From Auxenochlorella pyrenoidosa (lineage: Eukaryota; Chlorophyta; Trebouxiophyceae; Chlorellales; Chlorellaceae), in contig KQ482057.1 of NCBI GenBank assembly GCA_001430745.1, positions 774,051-838,050 of the forward strand: DNA of 64,000 nt, in the 5' to 3' direction. The position numbers and the translations under genes are program-made. Shown one piece after another: positions 24,365 to 35,483 of the stretch (the first letter of the stretch is position 1; each line of letters begins with the position of its first letter). The notes beneath the pieces were generated by a model, which saw nothing but the letters and a program-made list of their open reading frames with translations, was not told the origin of the DNA and made no database searches.

Positions 24365-26326
24365 ATGCGCAGCGGCCCAGCCCTGCTGCTACTTGCCGCC
24401 GTCGCCCTCCTCGTCGGCCCTGCGCTGGCTGAGGAGGAGCCGGATGTCGATCATGTGCTGGTGAGCTGAGCTGGAGCGTGCGCGCGACTCCCAGCACGTC
24501 TGCCCAGCCGTCGAACGACTTCCGGGCTGCTTTGCAGCTCTGCTCGCCTACACGAGCGCCCCCAGGATTGGATACGTTGCAATCGCCCGCCCTGTCTGCC
24601 CTTGTGGTGTGTCCCTTGCGGCAGCGCCGCCGCCGCCGCCGCCACTGTCGACTGTACTTCACTGTCCTGCTGCCCGGCTTCGACGCCCTTCAGGTCACCT
24701 GCGGAAGCGTGATCAAGCTGGAGGCGGACAAGACACGGCACGTGCTGCACTCGCACGAGGTGTCGTACGGCTATGGGCGCGGCTCGGGGCAGCAGTCGGT
24801 GACTGGCTACCCGGAAAAGGACCAGGCGGGCAGCATGTGGATTGTGCGAGCAGACAATGTGAGCGGGGCGGGGCCTGTCACCATTGAGACTGCTCCAAGT
24901 GCTGGTGGCTCCATGCCCAGCTCTTTCACGTGCCGGCTGGCTCAGTTGCGTCGAGCCTTCCACTGCCAGCGGCTGGCTGACTGCTGACCATCAGAGGGCT
25001 GGCTACAGCCTCGAACTTCCTACAGCATGCTACAGCAGGAGAAGGGACTGCACGTGCCGACCTGCCCACTGAATTTTCTGCACCTGTACCCTTTTGTTGG
25101 CTGCCGGCAGTCCCCGCTTCGTGCACATGCCTCCATGCCCTGCGACACATCTGCCCCCATGCTGGCCACCTTTGCGCCTGCAGTGCCGCCAGGGCACGGC
25201 CATCAAGAAGGGGCAGGAGTTGCGGCTGCAGCACGTGGCCACCCGCCGCTGGCTGCACAGCCACCTTTTTGCCTCGCCGCTGTCCAACAACCAAGAGGTG
25301 GGGGCATCTGGGGCAGGGGAGGGTGTGTGTTGTGCACATGACAAAGAGGGGTGCAAGGGAGTCTGTGCTGCCCTGCTGCACCCAATTTTGTGCAGGTCCC
25401 GCCCAGCGAGGTGCCCACCCGTGCCTGGCAACTGGCCCGCTCTCGCTCGTGTCAGTCTGCTGCGCTTATTCACAAAAGCATGCTCTCAACGCGCAGCCGG
25501 CTGGTCCCCCCCCCCCCCCCGCCCCCCCCGCCGTGCAGGTGTCGTGCTTTGGCGACGACGGCACCAGCGACACGGGGGACATCTGGCGCGTGGAGTGGGA
25601 CTCGTCAGACCCCCACTGGCTGCGGGACGCGGTGGTGAGCGCCCGCTGCCGTGCCCAGCCATTGCCGCGGGGTGCGGTGGTGAAAGCCTGCTGGTGCGCC
25701 TAGCTGTGACTGCAGGAGGCGCAACTTAGTGCTGCTGCTGCTGCTGCTGCATCCGGGCGCTGGCTGCGGGGAGATGTGGTCACACGCCCATCCTGCGTGC
25801 TTTCAGCTTCTTGCTTGGGCCTGCCGCCTTGCAAGGGGAACAGCCACCCCTCCCGCCCACCCCCACCTCCCTCGCTTGCGCTGGTGGCCTGTCTGCTGTC
25901 TCTCCCTGTCGCGAGCCCCCCCACCCCCCCCACCCCCCACCCCCTTCCTGCCCAGGTACGACTGGTGCACAAGGACACCGGCGCCTACCTGTCCAACCAC
26001 AACGTCAAGTACCAGCGCCCCATCCCGGGGCACACCGAGGTGCGCGGGGTGATGCCCGCAGCCCCTCTGGTTTAATGGCAGCTGCACGCCTGGCACTCCA
26101 GCGCTGCTATGGCAGCTGCATCCGGCTTGCTTGCAAGGCTGTCTACACTGCGAGCCTCGCATGCTCGTGCACCGACTTGCCTGCTGTGCATCTGCCACCA
26201 CCTGGCGCTCGTGTGCTGCACCGCCGCCCGGTATGCCCGCAGGTGTTTGCCTTCAAGCAGAAAGGGCCGCACATGCTGTGGCGAGCCACCGAGGGGGTCT
26301 ACTTCCCACCGCGGACAGAGGCGTGA
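24365..26326 (+). CDS. SDF2: SDF2-like ER protein (three MIR repeats)
   Basis: This is an ER-lumen protein of the SDF2/SDF2L1 family; members assist protein folding and quality control with ERdj3-type chaperones. Six exons can be read (24365-24460, 24694-24858, 25184-25297, 25539-25634, 25956-26039, 26243-26326), all phase 0, giving 212 residues, close to the family norm. A signal peptide is evident: MRSGPALLLLAAVALLVGPA then LAEEEPD. MIR-type repeats follow: VTCGSVIKLEADKTRHVLHS; GTAIKKGQELRLQHVATRRW; WRVEWDSSDPHWLRDAV; VRLVHKDTGAYLSNHNVKYQ; FAFKQKGPHMLWRATEGVYF. The protein ends FPPRTEA with no KDEL/HDEL-like tetrapeptide, so retention would need a partner. A TGTAA signal lies 86 nt past the stop. 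Confidence 0.92.
25507..25530. repeat. C-rich homopolymer tract before SDF2 exon 4
   Basis: A run of C broken by a single G directly precedes the acceptor GCCGTGCAG at 25530-25538 and forms its pyrimidine tract. Similar C runs occur at 17632-17644 and 58377-58397. These are prone to sequencing-length error. Confidence 0.7.
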
Positions 26327-26720
26327 CACAGCAGCATCCTCGGACAGCGCATCACAGTCACAGCCGGGAGCGCACATTTCGTTCTGGTGATGTGGCAGCG
26401 CCGGCCTGCTATGTAATTTGGTTCGAAAACAGTTCACACTGAATGAGAACGAGGCAGTGCAAAGCCCTGGCAACTGTTCACTGATGCATCGCTGAAGAGC
26501 ATCTGCGCCAGCGGGCGGGCCAGGGCGGGCCACGCCGCTCCTGCTGCCGTGCTTTGCTGGGGCCACCCACGGTCTGTGCATTGATCGGAGCGCAATCTGT
26601 CTGGCTTTCAAGCCTTTTCAGCCGCGCCGCTGCCGCCGTAGCTACTCTCGCTCCGCGTCTCCCTTCTTCCTTGCTGGTTCTTTAACCACAACCTTCTCTG
26701 GTGCATCCTGATCACATAAC
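26327..26720. other. Intergenic: SDF2 3' UTR and VPS23 promoter
   Basis: A 394 bp spacer between two plus-strand genes. It contains the SDF2 TGTAA signal near its left end and an AT-richer TTCTTTAACCACAACC stretch close to the VPS23 ATG. No gene was seen. Confidence 0.4.
26412..26416 (+). promoter_or_regulatory. TGTAA poly(A) signal of SDF2
   Basis: TGTAA lies within CTATGTAATTTGG, 86 nt downstream of the SDF2 stop, in the position and orientation expected of the green-algal polyadenylation signal. Confidence 0.5.
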
Positions 26721-29547
26721 ATGCCGCAAAATGCGGCAGCGGTCCTCGCAGAGGCGCTTGGCCGGGCAGGCGCCCGCTCACTGCCTTACCCTCCTGAGTT
26801 TCGGCGTCTGGTGGAGCAGCACATGCTGGACCTTGTAATGGTGAGGGCAAGAGGTGGCGGCCGGTTCGCTGCGACCCGCAGATCACTGCAAGCGGCGGAG
26901 CATGGCTGCCGCTGCCGCCTGTAGCAGCAGCAGTCAGCTGGCCTCCCCTCTCTTCGCCCTGCAGGACCTGCCTTCGCTGCACATCAAGACGCGGGAGTAC
27001 ACACACATCGACGGCCGGTGGGCAACCCAGCTGCCATGCATGTGGATGCGTCCAAGTCTGGGGTATTTGCTGCCGGCGCCGCTCCTGCCGGCTCATGCCT
27101 GCTCACTGCCCGCCAGCATGCTCTGCCGCCCTGCAGGACATTAGAGCTGCTGCTGGCAGAGGGCACGGTGCCCATGTACTATCAGGGCGTCAAGTACAAC
27201 ATCCCGGTGGCAGTGTGGCTGCCGGAGCGGTACCCGCTCGCGCCGCCGCTCGTCTATGTTGTGCCGACACCAGACATGGTCATCAAGCCGCGGCACACCT
27301 TTGTGGATGCCTCGGGTGGGTGCCGGGAGGGTGGATTGCGCTGGAGGGACGCAGCAGGGAGGTGCCGATCTGGGCCATGCCTGCAGCTGCAGCCTGCGCG
27401 ATGCTGCTGTCGCCTTCCCTAAGTGTTCCTTACTTGTGCCTGCCCCTGTCATTCACGTCCCCTGCAGGGCTGGTCAACACGCTGTACATCACCCAGTGGC
27501 AGTACCCGGCCTCCAACCTGCGGGAGATGGCGCAGGTGGGTGCAGGGCGGGTGTGGGGGCCAAGGGGGAGGGGGCGGGCAGGCCTGTCACTCCTCTCCTC
27601 TGGCGCCTGATTAACCCCTGGGCTTGCCGAACTGCATGGCCGCCACATTCTCACAGGGCCCTCTGCTCACCGTGCGCCTCTTTGCCTGCCCTGCCCTCAC
27701 ACCACCCCAGGACATGTCAATGCACTTTGGCGAGGACCCGCCGCTCTTCTCCAAGCCCAAGAACTGGGGCCAGCCGCCGCCGCCCTCCCGCCCAACGCCC
27801 GCGCCCGCGGCAGGAGGGTACCCGCCCTACGGCCACAGCCACGGGCCAGGCAGCGCAGCAGCAGGGGGGCCAGCAGCCGGCGAGGTGCACGTGCACAACC
27901 CGCTGGCGCAGGCTTCGTCCACCTCTTTTGGCTCAGTAGGGACCAGCGCCGGCGGCTCCTTTACGAGCCAACCCTCGCCTGCCAAGCCGCCGCCGCCGCC
28001 ACCAACCGATGCCAGCGGCTTTGGCAGCGTGTGGGCGGCGGCCGTGGCGGCGTCTGCGGGGCAGGGCGGCGGGCTGCAGCCGCCGCAGCAGCACAGCCAG
28101 CCGGCCAAGCCGCCGCCACCGCCCAAGGTAAACCCCTCGGCGGAGCTGGAAGCCGCCTTCCGCAGGGCCGCGGCGGCAGCTCTGAACAAGCGGCTGCACG
28201 CGAGCCTGACGGCGCTGGCGCAGCGCGCGGCGGCGGAGGCTGATGAGCAGCTGCGCCTGCAGGCGACGCTGCGGCAGCGGGGGGAGCAGCTGCAGGCAGA
28301 GGTGGCGGCGCTGCAGGTGGGTTGTGTGCTGGGCGGCCGCCAGGCAGCCTGCACCTGGCTGCGTGCTGTCGAACCCGCAAAGGACAGCCAGAGATAGCGA
28401 AGAGTGCCGGAAATTATGACATGCTGCAGCCGGGGCGACAAACTGGGGCAGGCTGAGGCTGGTGTGCCTGGCCGGCCGCCAGCACTGCCATCCTGTTATC
28501 CTCAAGGCTGGTTCCGCCACGCGGTGCCCGCCCTGGCTCTTGACCTGCAGGCCGAGCGGGTGGCCCTGGACAAGCTGAGCCAAGACCTGGCAGCCAGCAA
28601 TGCGCAGCTAGACAGGCGAGGCCCGGCAGCAGCGCTCTCTGCTCCAGCACCTTGCGCCACCGGGGCTCTCCACCCACCTGCCGGCCGTCCAACCCTCCCT
28701 GCATCCTGCACTCTGTATCGGCTGCCCACCCACCGCTGTGCCCCGCCGGCTGCAGGTGGCTCGCCGACAACGAGCACCTGGCCAAGGCGGCAGACGACCC
28801 CAGCCAGCTGGACCCTGATGCAGCCATCTCAGGTGGGCCAGCGTTGCTGGCCCGCCCTGCAGCCAGTACTTGACTCATTGCAGCACGCACCTTGCTGCGC
28901 GTCTGGGCTTGTGCCAACCCGCTGACGGTGTCCCCTCCTCCCCTGCCCCTGCCCTGCAGCCGCCGACCCGCTGTCGCAGCAGGCGCTGGAGGTGCAGGCC
29001 CAGGACCTGGCGCTGGAGGATGCGCTGTACGCGCTGGACAAGTCGCTCAATGCCGCGGCCATCGAGCCCGATGCCTACCTGAAGCAGGTGGGCCATGACG
29101 GTATGGCAGGGAAAGCCATTTAGCGGGGTCTGCACGGAAGTGGAAGGCTGGAAGGTCACAGAGCTGTGGCGGCTGTGCAGCCGGGAGCTCGCCGGAGCGG
29201 GCAGGCATGCACGACTGCAGCAGGCAGCATGCTCCGGTCCCTGGCAGAAGCCTGCCGGCTGGCCCCCCTCCCCGCAGGTTCGCGCAGTGTGCCGGCGCCA
29301 GTTCTTCATTCGTGCCCTGGCGCCCAAGATAGCGGCGGCGCAGCAGGAGCAGCGGGAGGCGGCACGGCGCGGCGCGCCACCCGCGCCGCCGCCGCACGCG
29401 CAGCACGCCCCCCAGGACGTGCAGCGCTCGCTGAGCGCAGGGCGGCCCGTGGTGCTGCCGCAGGGCGACAGCTGGGCCAACGCCGGCATCATTGCCAGCG
29501 GCGGCAGCGGCGGCGGCAGCAGCAGCGGATGGTACCCAGCCACCTGA
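26721..29547 (+). CDS. VPS23: ESCRT-I subunit VPS23/TSG101 (ELCH)
   Basis: This is a ubiquitin-binding subunit of ESCRT-I, which sorts ubiquitinated membrane cargo into multivesicular endosomes; plant homologues are called ELCH. The start is ATG at 26721 (MPQNAAAVLAEALGRAGARS). A UEV domain spans several exons: FRRLVEQHMLDLVM, LPSLHIKTREYTHIDGR, LLLAEGTVPMYYQGVKYNIP, VWLPERYPLAPPLVYV, PRHTFVDASG and NTLYITQWQYP. No catalytic Cys is seen, as expected of an inactive E2 variant. A Pro/Gly/Ser-rich linker follows (27715-28120), then a coiled coil (LNKRLHASLTALAQRAAAEA; LDKLSQDLAASNAQLDRW) and a steadiness box (ALYALDKSLNAAAIEPDAYL, VRRQFFIRAL-like VCRRQFFIRALAPKI). The tail is Gln/Pro/Gly-rich and ends SGWYPAT-stop. 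The full domain order matches TSG101. A TGTAA lies 135 nt past the stop. Confidence 0.9.
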
Positions 29548-30187
29548 GTGCATTCGCCTTGGCTTTGCCCTTGAGCAGCACACATGCCTGCACCCCCAAT
29601 GCGTCCGTCAGCGCATGCGTTGCTGCACTCGCCCTCTGGCCTGCATCCCTGTACGAACATGATGTGCTGCACAGCCTCTCCTGTAAGTGCCGGCCACTGT
29701 GGGTCAGCTGTGCCTCCGCTGGTCGCCTGACGGGCACGCTGCGACGGGTGTGCACATGTACCTTGGGTAAGCAAACCGGGCGAGCTCGAATCACTCATAT
29801 CTTTTGTATCGTCTTTGAGCTCTCAACACCAGCAACCAGAACGTCTCCCGCCGGCCGGCGCCGCAAAGTCGCACGTCTCACTGCTCTGCTGCCCACTTTC
29901 TGCTTTGGTCCAGGACGTAGTGAGTCGATAACTCATCGGGGAGGAGATGGGTGGCTCTGGGTTTGGCCGCCGCTGCCATGGTTGCTGCCGCCGCCTGCCC
30001 TACGGTGCCACTCGCACTGCCGGGCAAGCTGTGGCGCTTGAGAGCTGCTTAGCTGTGCCATTGCATGGTCTCAGTGTAGCGCAGCAGCCACTATGCTGAT
30101 GCTGTTGATGGGGTGGAAGCTTCAGCCACCCTGCGCGATGCCTGCCTGCCTGCTGTGCTGCTGCAGGGTACAGCACGCGGCACACTA
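29548..30187. other. Intergenic/5' region of small membrane-protein gene
   Basis: This 640 bp stretch includes the VPS23 3' UTR and its TGTAA. Near 29800-29815 an ATCTTTTGTATCGTCTTTG element contains the reverse complement of GACGATACAAA from the CCAR1/SDF2 promoter. An ATG at 29948 followed by GGTGGCTCTGGGTTTGGCC could open an upstream exon of the small gene, spliced to the CTGCTGCAG acceptor near 30163, but I could not confirm the phase. Confidence 0.35.
29682..29686 (+). promoter_or_regulatory. TGTAA poly(A) signal of VPS23
   Basis: TGTAAGTG lies 135 nt past the VPS23 stop on the same strand, matching the green-algal polyadenylation signal. It also resembles a splice donor core, which lowers confidence. 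Confidence 0.4.
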
Positions 30188-30598
30188 ATGTGGACTCCTC
30201 TCATAGGCACGATGTTTGTGACTGCTCTCATGGGCTACACCAGTTATTTGTGTTTCTTCAAGGTGGATGAGCGCGAGCGCCGGCGGCAGGCCATGCTGCG
30301 GGAGCGCGCAGCGCAGCAGGCAGGCAAGTGCACTGGGAAGCCTTGGCCAGCAGCGGCCAGGTGGTCTGCGCGGCCAGGGGCAAGATGGTTGCTGCGCACA
30401 GGCAGCGCTGGCGCCTTTGTAACGTGTGCCGGAAAAGTGCGAGCCACGCTTCTACATGTCACACCTGCGGACCAACACGCCACACGCTCCTCCCTCCGTT
30501 TCACCCGGCGCCCTGCCCTGCGCGCAGCCGCTGCGGAGCAAAAGGTGGCGGCAAATGCCAACAAGGTGCTGCAGGCCGCGAGGAAGCTGGTCAAGTAG
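30188..30598 (+). CDS. Small single-pass membrane protein, unknown
   Basis: Not recognised. Two exons (30188-30323 and 30528-30598) give 68 residues from ATG at 30188. A hydrophobic segment (PLIGTMFVTALMGYTSYLCF) is followed directly by a charged helix (KVDERERRRQAMLRERAAQQ) and a Lys/Ala helix ending KVLQAARKLVK-stop. The layout is one N-terminal membrane anchor plus a helical basic tail, as in many small organelle inner-membrane proteins. The intron has a GC donor (CAG|GCAAGT) and a normal CAG acceptor; joining it preserves the frame exactly (GCA-G|CC-GCT). The N-terminus is uncertain: an upstream in-frame stretch GTARGTL and a possible exon at 29948 exist, and an alternative start is ATG at 30212. 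Confidence 0.55.
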   Translation: MWTPLIGTMFVTALMGYTSYLCFFKVDERERRRQAMLRERAAQQAGKCTGKPWPAAARWSARPGARWLLRTGSAGAFVTCAGKVRATLLHVTPADQHATRSSLRFTRRPALRAAAAEQKVAANANKVLQAARKLVK

Positions 30599-31128
30599 TA
30601 GGCTGGCTGCTGAGAGGAGCTTGCTTGGAGCCCTGACCAGGGCCACGAAGCCGGCGCCTGCGAACGAACAAACTGCCTGCCCCGTAATATATCTTGTGCT
30701 TCTTGTGCTCCCTGTTGCTAAACTCTCGCTGGATTGCATCCTCTCGTTTTGTCCTCTCTTTGTACCCGCTGACTTGACCCGCCATGCTCCTCCTTGCGTA
30801 TGCCTGCGCCAGGCCCCCTTGAATGCCCACTTTTCATACACATGAAGGCACATGTATAATCATATTCCCTGCATCGAATGAGTGTTGCATAAATTTGCAT
30901 GGTACAGCTGTGGCTCAGGTGTTTTCGAAACAGCAATCAGGCCGCAAGAAGGTAAGGCAGCAGTACCTACCCTGCAGCCTCTGCATTGGTAGCTCCGGCC
31001 TGGTTCGGCCAGTGCAGCCTGCGCCAGCTGCTGCTTCTGCTTCTGCTTGCAGGCTGTGGCAGGTGCAGAGGTGCCACCAGCGGCACAGCTGCACGCGCCA
31101 TGGCCTGCTGAGGCTGCTGTTGCCAGGA
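30599..31128. other. Convergent intergenic region
   Basis: About 530 bp lie between the stop codons of the small membrane protein (plus) and the DUF262/DUF1524 gene (minus), so it should hold both 3' UTRs. It is AT-richer around 30680-30900. No canonical TGTAA was found on either strand; GTAATATATC at 30686-30695 is the nearest candidate. No gene was seen. Confidence 0.35.
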
Positions 31129-34100
31129 TCAGCAGTGCGTGGAGTGGAGCCGCCAGCAGGCGGCTGCCAGGTCCAGCAGCTGTCGCTGCCGCTCCACCAG
31201 CACCGCCGGCGTCCAGCGTTCACACACACGAATGTCGTCTGTCAGCGGGATGTTGAGGGAGCCCACCATGTGCTTGTCGATGTAGGCCTGCTTCTTGGCC
31301 TGGAAGTCCTTGTTGCTTGCGCCGCTGTTCTTCTTGCCCGACAGCAGCGCCAGGTTGGCCAGGCGGCCCACCCACGCCGCGTGCTCCTCCTCTGTGAAGT
31401 CGTCCCACCAGGCAGCCGCCGGCTTCTGTGGCAGCACGTGCTCCACAGTGAGCTCCGTCGAGCCCTGCAGCAAGTAGGCGGTGCCGACGAGACGACAGGG
31501 CTGAGAGTGGGGGATGCAGTGCAATGCACAGTTCGGCTCTGCAGCTAGCGCAGCAGGTCGACAGCAGTGGCGGCAGCAGCAACAGCAACCGCAGCAGCAG
31601 CAGGAGTGGGGGCAACACTTGCAATAGCGGCAGCAGCAGCGCGCACCTCGTATTGCACGTAGCCGCGGTCAGAGCGCTGCAGGACAAACTCATTCAGGCT
31701 CAGCAGGATGGGCCTGCTGAGCCCAGGGGTCTTGGCATACAGCGGCCCATCCAGCGCCTCCAACAGGGCGGCCTTCTCGTCGGCACCCAGCTGCAGCGCC
31801 TCGGGCAGCGCCACTCGGCCGTGCGCACGCTCTGGCTGCGGCTGCGGCGTTGCGCCCGCGTAGCCAAGCTCCCGAAGGACCGCCAGGCAGCGCTCCCGCC
31901 GCGCCCGCTTGCTCCACTTGCACAGCATGCTGGCCAGGGCCAGCGCCTCCAGCTGCTCCAGCGCGACTGTCAGGCCGTCATCAGAAAGCCTGATGGGCAA
32001 GCATCCATAGGAGTACAGCTCAGCAGGTCTCAGCATGCGGCTGTGCTGCCCCATGGCTGCCCCGTGGCTGTCCCGTGGCTGCACACTGCAACCCCCTGCT
32101 CCAGCCCAACCCGGCGGCTGCCTGTCACACCCTCCCCTGCTCGGCGTGCAGAACTAGCAGGAGCAGCGCCATTGGGGTGATCTCGTCTGCACAGGCCCTG
32201 CCTGCCTCCAGGAAGCGGGCCAGCGAGCGCAGGCGGTAGGAGATGCGCGGTGCCGTGCCGCCACGGTCGACGCGCGCGCTGCGCAGCTCGCGGAAGGCCT
32301 GCAGGGGCGCGCGCAGTGGACGGACCGATGGGCACACGGTCGAAAACCTGCACGCTGTGCACGAGCAGGAGTGGAGTTTGCCAGCAGGGGGCGGCCAGAG
32401 CCTTGGCGGGTGGCACACACCAGCCCCACACCAGCAGGGCAGGCGGCCCTTGCCTGGGAGAAGGGCTGCAGGACGCGCTCAATGAAGGGCGCGCCAGCCG
32501 GGCCCTTTGGACTCAGGTGCCTGGCGGCCACGTTGAACACGTCTGGTATGTCGGTGAACTCGCTGTTGGTCATGCCAAACCTGCAGGGTCCAGTGGGCCG
32601 GGGGTGCAGCGCCGCCCAGAGGGGAGGAACCGGTGGGGACAGGCAGGCCCAGCAGAAGCAGCTAAAGATTGCTTTGCTCCAGTTGACAGGAGGCTTTGCG
32701 CAATGCCCGCCTGCCCATGGCCACACCCACCTGCCCAGCAGGATGGGCGCCAGGTGGCCGCACAGCTCCGACAGCAGGTCGTCGCCCGCCGGCTTGCCCT
32801 CTGCGGTGGTGGGCGACAGCTCCCGCTCCAGGCGGTCCCACTCGATGCCCCAGCGCTCCTGCAGGCAGCGGTGGGGGATGCCAGCGGGCAGCAGCAGGCA
32901 GAGGCGCGTCCGGATCTGTAGGGCAGCGTGAACCCTGCCCTTCCCATAGGAGGACAGCAGGCAGTCCGACCCGGCTTTGGAGCGCCCCGCAGCAACGTGT
33001 CGGGCTTGCTGCACCAAAGGCATACGTGGGCCCGCCTGACTGTTGGCATCCTGCACCTTTGCCTTCGTGTCTGCCAAATCATACAGGGTTCTGCGTAGGG
33101 CATCCCGCTTTGGCCCAGGTTGCAGGGCCTGTGCAGGGAGCCGTGCGCAGCAACCCGCATGGCAGACACAAGGGCAAGGAGCACGCAGCCGGCAGTCAGG
33201 CGGGCCCGTGCGCAGGCCAGCAGGCACGGCCACATCCTCATGTCGGCAGCAACGCTGCCTTCCCAGACTGGTCCCAAACTGCATGGCCGTGCTGCAACAT
33301 GAGCTGCGCGACTGAGATGCGCACACCGCGCAGCACCCTGCAGTGCTGCCACACAGCAGCGGCTCTGCTAGGGGCGGCGGATGCCTCCCACCCGGCAGGT
33401 CACCCCCTAAACTTCTGCAGGCAGGCACCGACTGCTGTGCCAGCCTCACTCGAGCCGCGGCAACGCTGCAGCCTATCACACGCCGTGCACCTCCCCCCGA
33501 TGCCTGGCTGCCTGCCTTGCACCTCCCACCAGGCTGCTGAACAGGGCACGCCCTCGCAGGCCAGCAAAGCGGCACGCAAATGTCCTAGTCGGCATTCCTG
33601 GCAGGCAGGTCCTACCTGCTCGGCCTCAGGGATGGACTCAAACACACAGGCCTTTAGGAAGTCGATGGGCCGCATCTCCACCCCCTTGTTCATGCTGCGG
33701 GCCGCCAGCGGGGGCACAGGGTGGCCGCTCAAACAGCGTTGACAGGGAGACGGATGGGCACAGACTGCACCATGCCGCCGGCGTCAGGCAGGCGTGATCG
33801 AGCAAGTGAGTGAGCGAACAGGCAAGAAAGCCAGCAAGCAAGGGGCCCCGCAGCTGTGCACGCCTGCTGCGGTACATGGTCAGCGCCGTCTTGGTGTCTG
33901 AGCTAATGGCCACCAGGAACGTGACCTGCGAGCGTGCCAGGGCCGGCGGAGGAGGGGGTGGGGGGGTGGGGGGTGGGGCGCGGGGGGGCGCTCAGGTGCC
34001 AGTGGCAGCCCAACAAGTTGCCCATGAAGGTCACCCAACGGAGGACGAGCCAAGAAATAGCAGCGATTGAGCGATGCATGTTGCTGCAGGGTGCAGCTGA

Positions 34101-35483
34101 GCACCTTGGTGGAGGCGTAGATGGCCAGCCGCTGGCACTGTTGGGCGCTGAGTTCCCGCAGCCGCCCGCGGAACACCTGCAGGGCAGGCTTGGCATGGAG
34201 CAGCAGCTGTTCGCTAGAGAAGAAGCTTGCAAGTGCAGGGCGTGCCCCTGCATGTGCGTCTCTCGCTTAGGGAAGGCTAGGAGTCCCCAAGCTGGCGCCC
34301 GAAGGCCAGCGCCGTGCTTTGTGGGCTTAAAGCAGCCATGGCTTGCCTGCATGTTCTCCAGCAGGCGCAGCTGCTGGCTGCCGTCTGGCATGACGTCTTT
34401 GCCAGCCAGGCACTCGGTGTCGGTCGGCAGCTTGGTCAGGAAGTCTGTGTCCTACGTGAGGGCAGCAAGGGTGGCGGGTGTTGGGTGACTGGCGGTGGGT
34501 GGCAGCCAAGTGGCCGGCGGCGCAAGAGGTGGCAAAACCACCCGGCCCTGCACGCACCTTCTGCACGCGGAGCGAAATGCGGGGCAGCGGTGGCCGCCTG
34601 ATGAGAGGGTCCTCCTCCTGCACCGGGAGCAGGGTTCGTTGTCAGCATGCAGCACTCATGCCTCTGCCACGGCTGCTGCCGCATGCAGCGCCAGTGGAGG
34701 ATCGGAGCAAAGCATCGGCCGGCAGTCTGTTGCGAGCGTAGCAACACGCCAACCTGGTGAATCTTCCTCGCCAGCGACTTGGCCAGCGCCAGGCAGAAGT
34801 GCCGCTCGAGGTCATCCAGGCCGGCCTCCCCACATGCCGCCGCCTCCAGCTGCTCGCGCAGCGCGGACAGCAGCAGGCACAGCGTGACGATGCGCTGCTG
34901 CCCGTCGTACACAAACTTTTTGGTGTAGGGCCCGGCGCCGGCCGGCTTGTCCAGCAGGTTGACAGTGCCCAGCTGATAATCGGGCAGCTCCTCCACCTCT
35001 AGGCCGCCCTCAGCGCATGCCATGGTGTGCAGGTCCTCCAGCAGCTGTTCTGCCACGGCCTCGCTCCACAGGTAGGGCCGCTGCGCGTACGGCACCGTCA
35101 GGATGTACTCCTATGCTGGGAGGCAAGACACTGGTGTGCCTGGGACGAGCGCCGCTACTAATGGTGTGGTGGTGGTGGGTGGGTGGATGGGTGCGTGGGG
35201 GGGGGCGGGGTGCCTGCCCCACACTGACCCACCATCCAGCAGCGGCAGCAAGAGCAGCAGCAGGCATGCTTGCCTGCGAGAAGAGGCTTAGTGCGTCGAC
35301 GAGCTTGCCCTGAAGCGCAGTCCTGTTGCGGGTGTTCTCCTCTGCGTCCGGGCCGTTTCCCAGAGAGGCTGCCGCTGCGGGGCGGCGGAGCGGCAGCCGT
35401 GCCGGGCGGTGCTGCTGCGCCATCGGCCGCCGTATCGTGGCTGTCGGAGACGATCGCGCCCAGGGAGGGATCGCGAGCAGCAT
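31129..35483 (-). CDS. DUF262 + DUF1524 (GmrSD/BrxU/SspE-like) protein
   Basis: The architecture matches bacterial modification-sensing nucleases. DUF262 is a ParB-like NTP-binding domain and DUF1524 is an HNH-type (beta-beta-alpha metal) nuclease domain. The N-terminal DUF262 exon (about 34753-35100) has YAQRPYLWSEAVAEQLLEDL and the hallmark FVYDGQQRIVTLCLLLSALR. Later exons give TFLVAISSDTKTALTMY and NKGVEMRPIDFLKACVFE, the usual 'lNxrGxxLxxxDxxK' part. The middle region, about 1.5 kb of exons (GIEWDRLERELSPTTAEGKP, MTNSEFTDIPDVFN, YRLRSLARFLEAGRACADEI), is helical and unassigned. The last exon has LTVEHVLPQKP and RLANLALLSGKKNSGASN, the HNH-like core, and ends RLHSTHC-stop (31129-31131). 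About 13 introns with algal splice sites make it a resident nuclear gene, not contamination. The start is ATG at 35483 or 35423; the leader is Arg/Ser/Ala-rich and could be an organelle transit peptide. Its activity and target are unknown. Confidence 0.82.

Noticed and set aside
31129..35483. DUF262/DUF1524 gene as bacterial contamination or a bacterial operon
   Set aside because: It is split by many introns with the same splice signals and base composition as its neighbours and lies between eukaryotic genes on continuous sequence.
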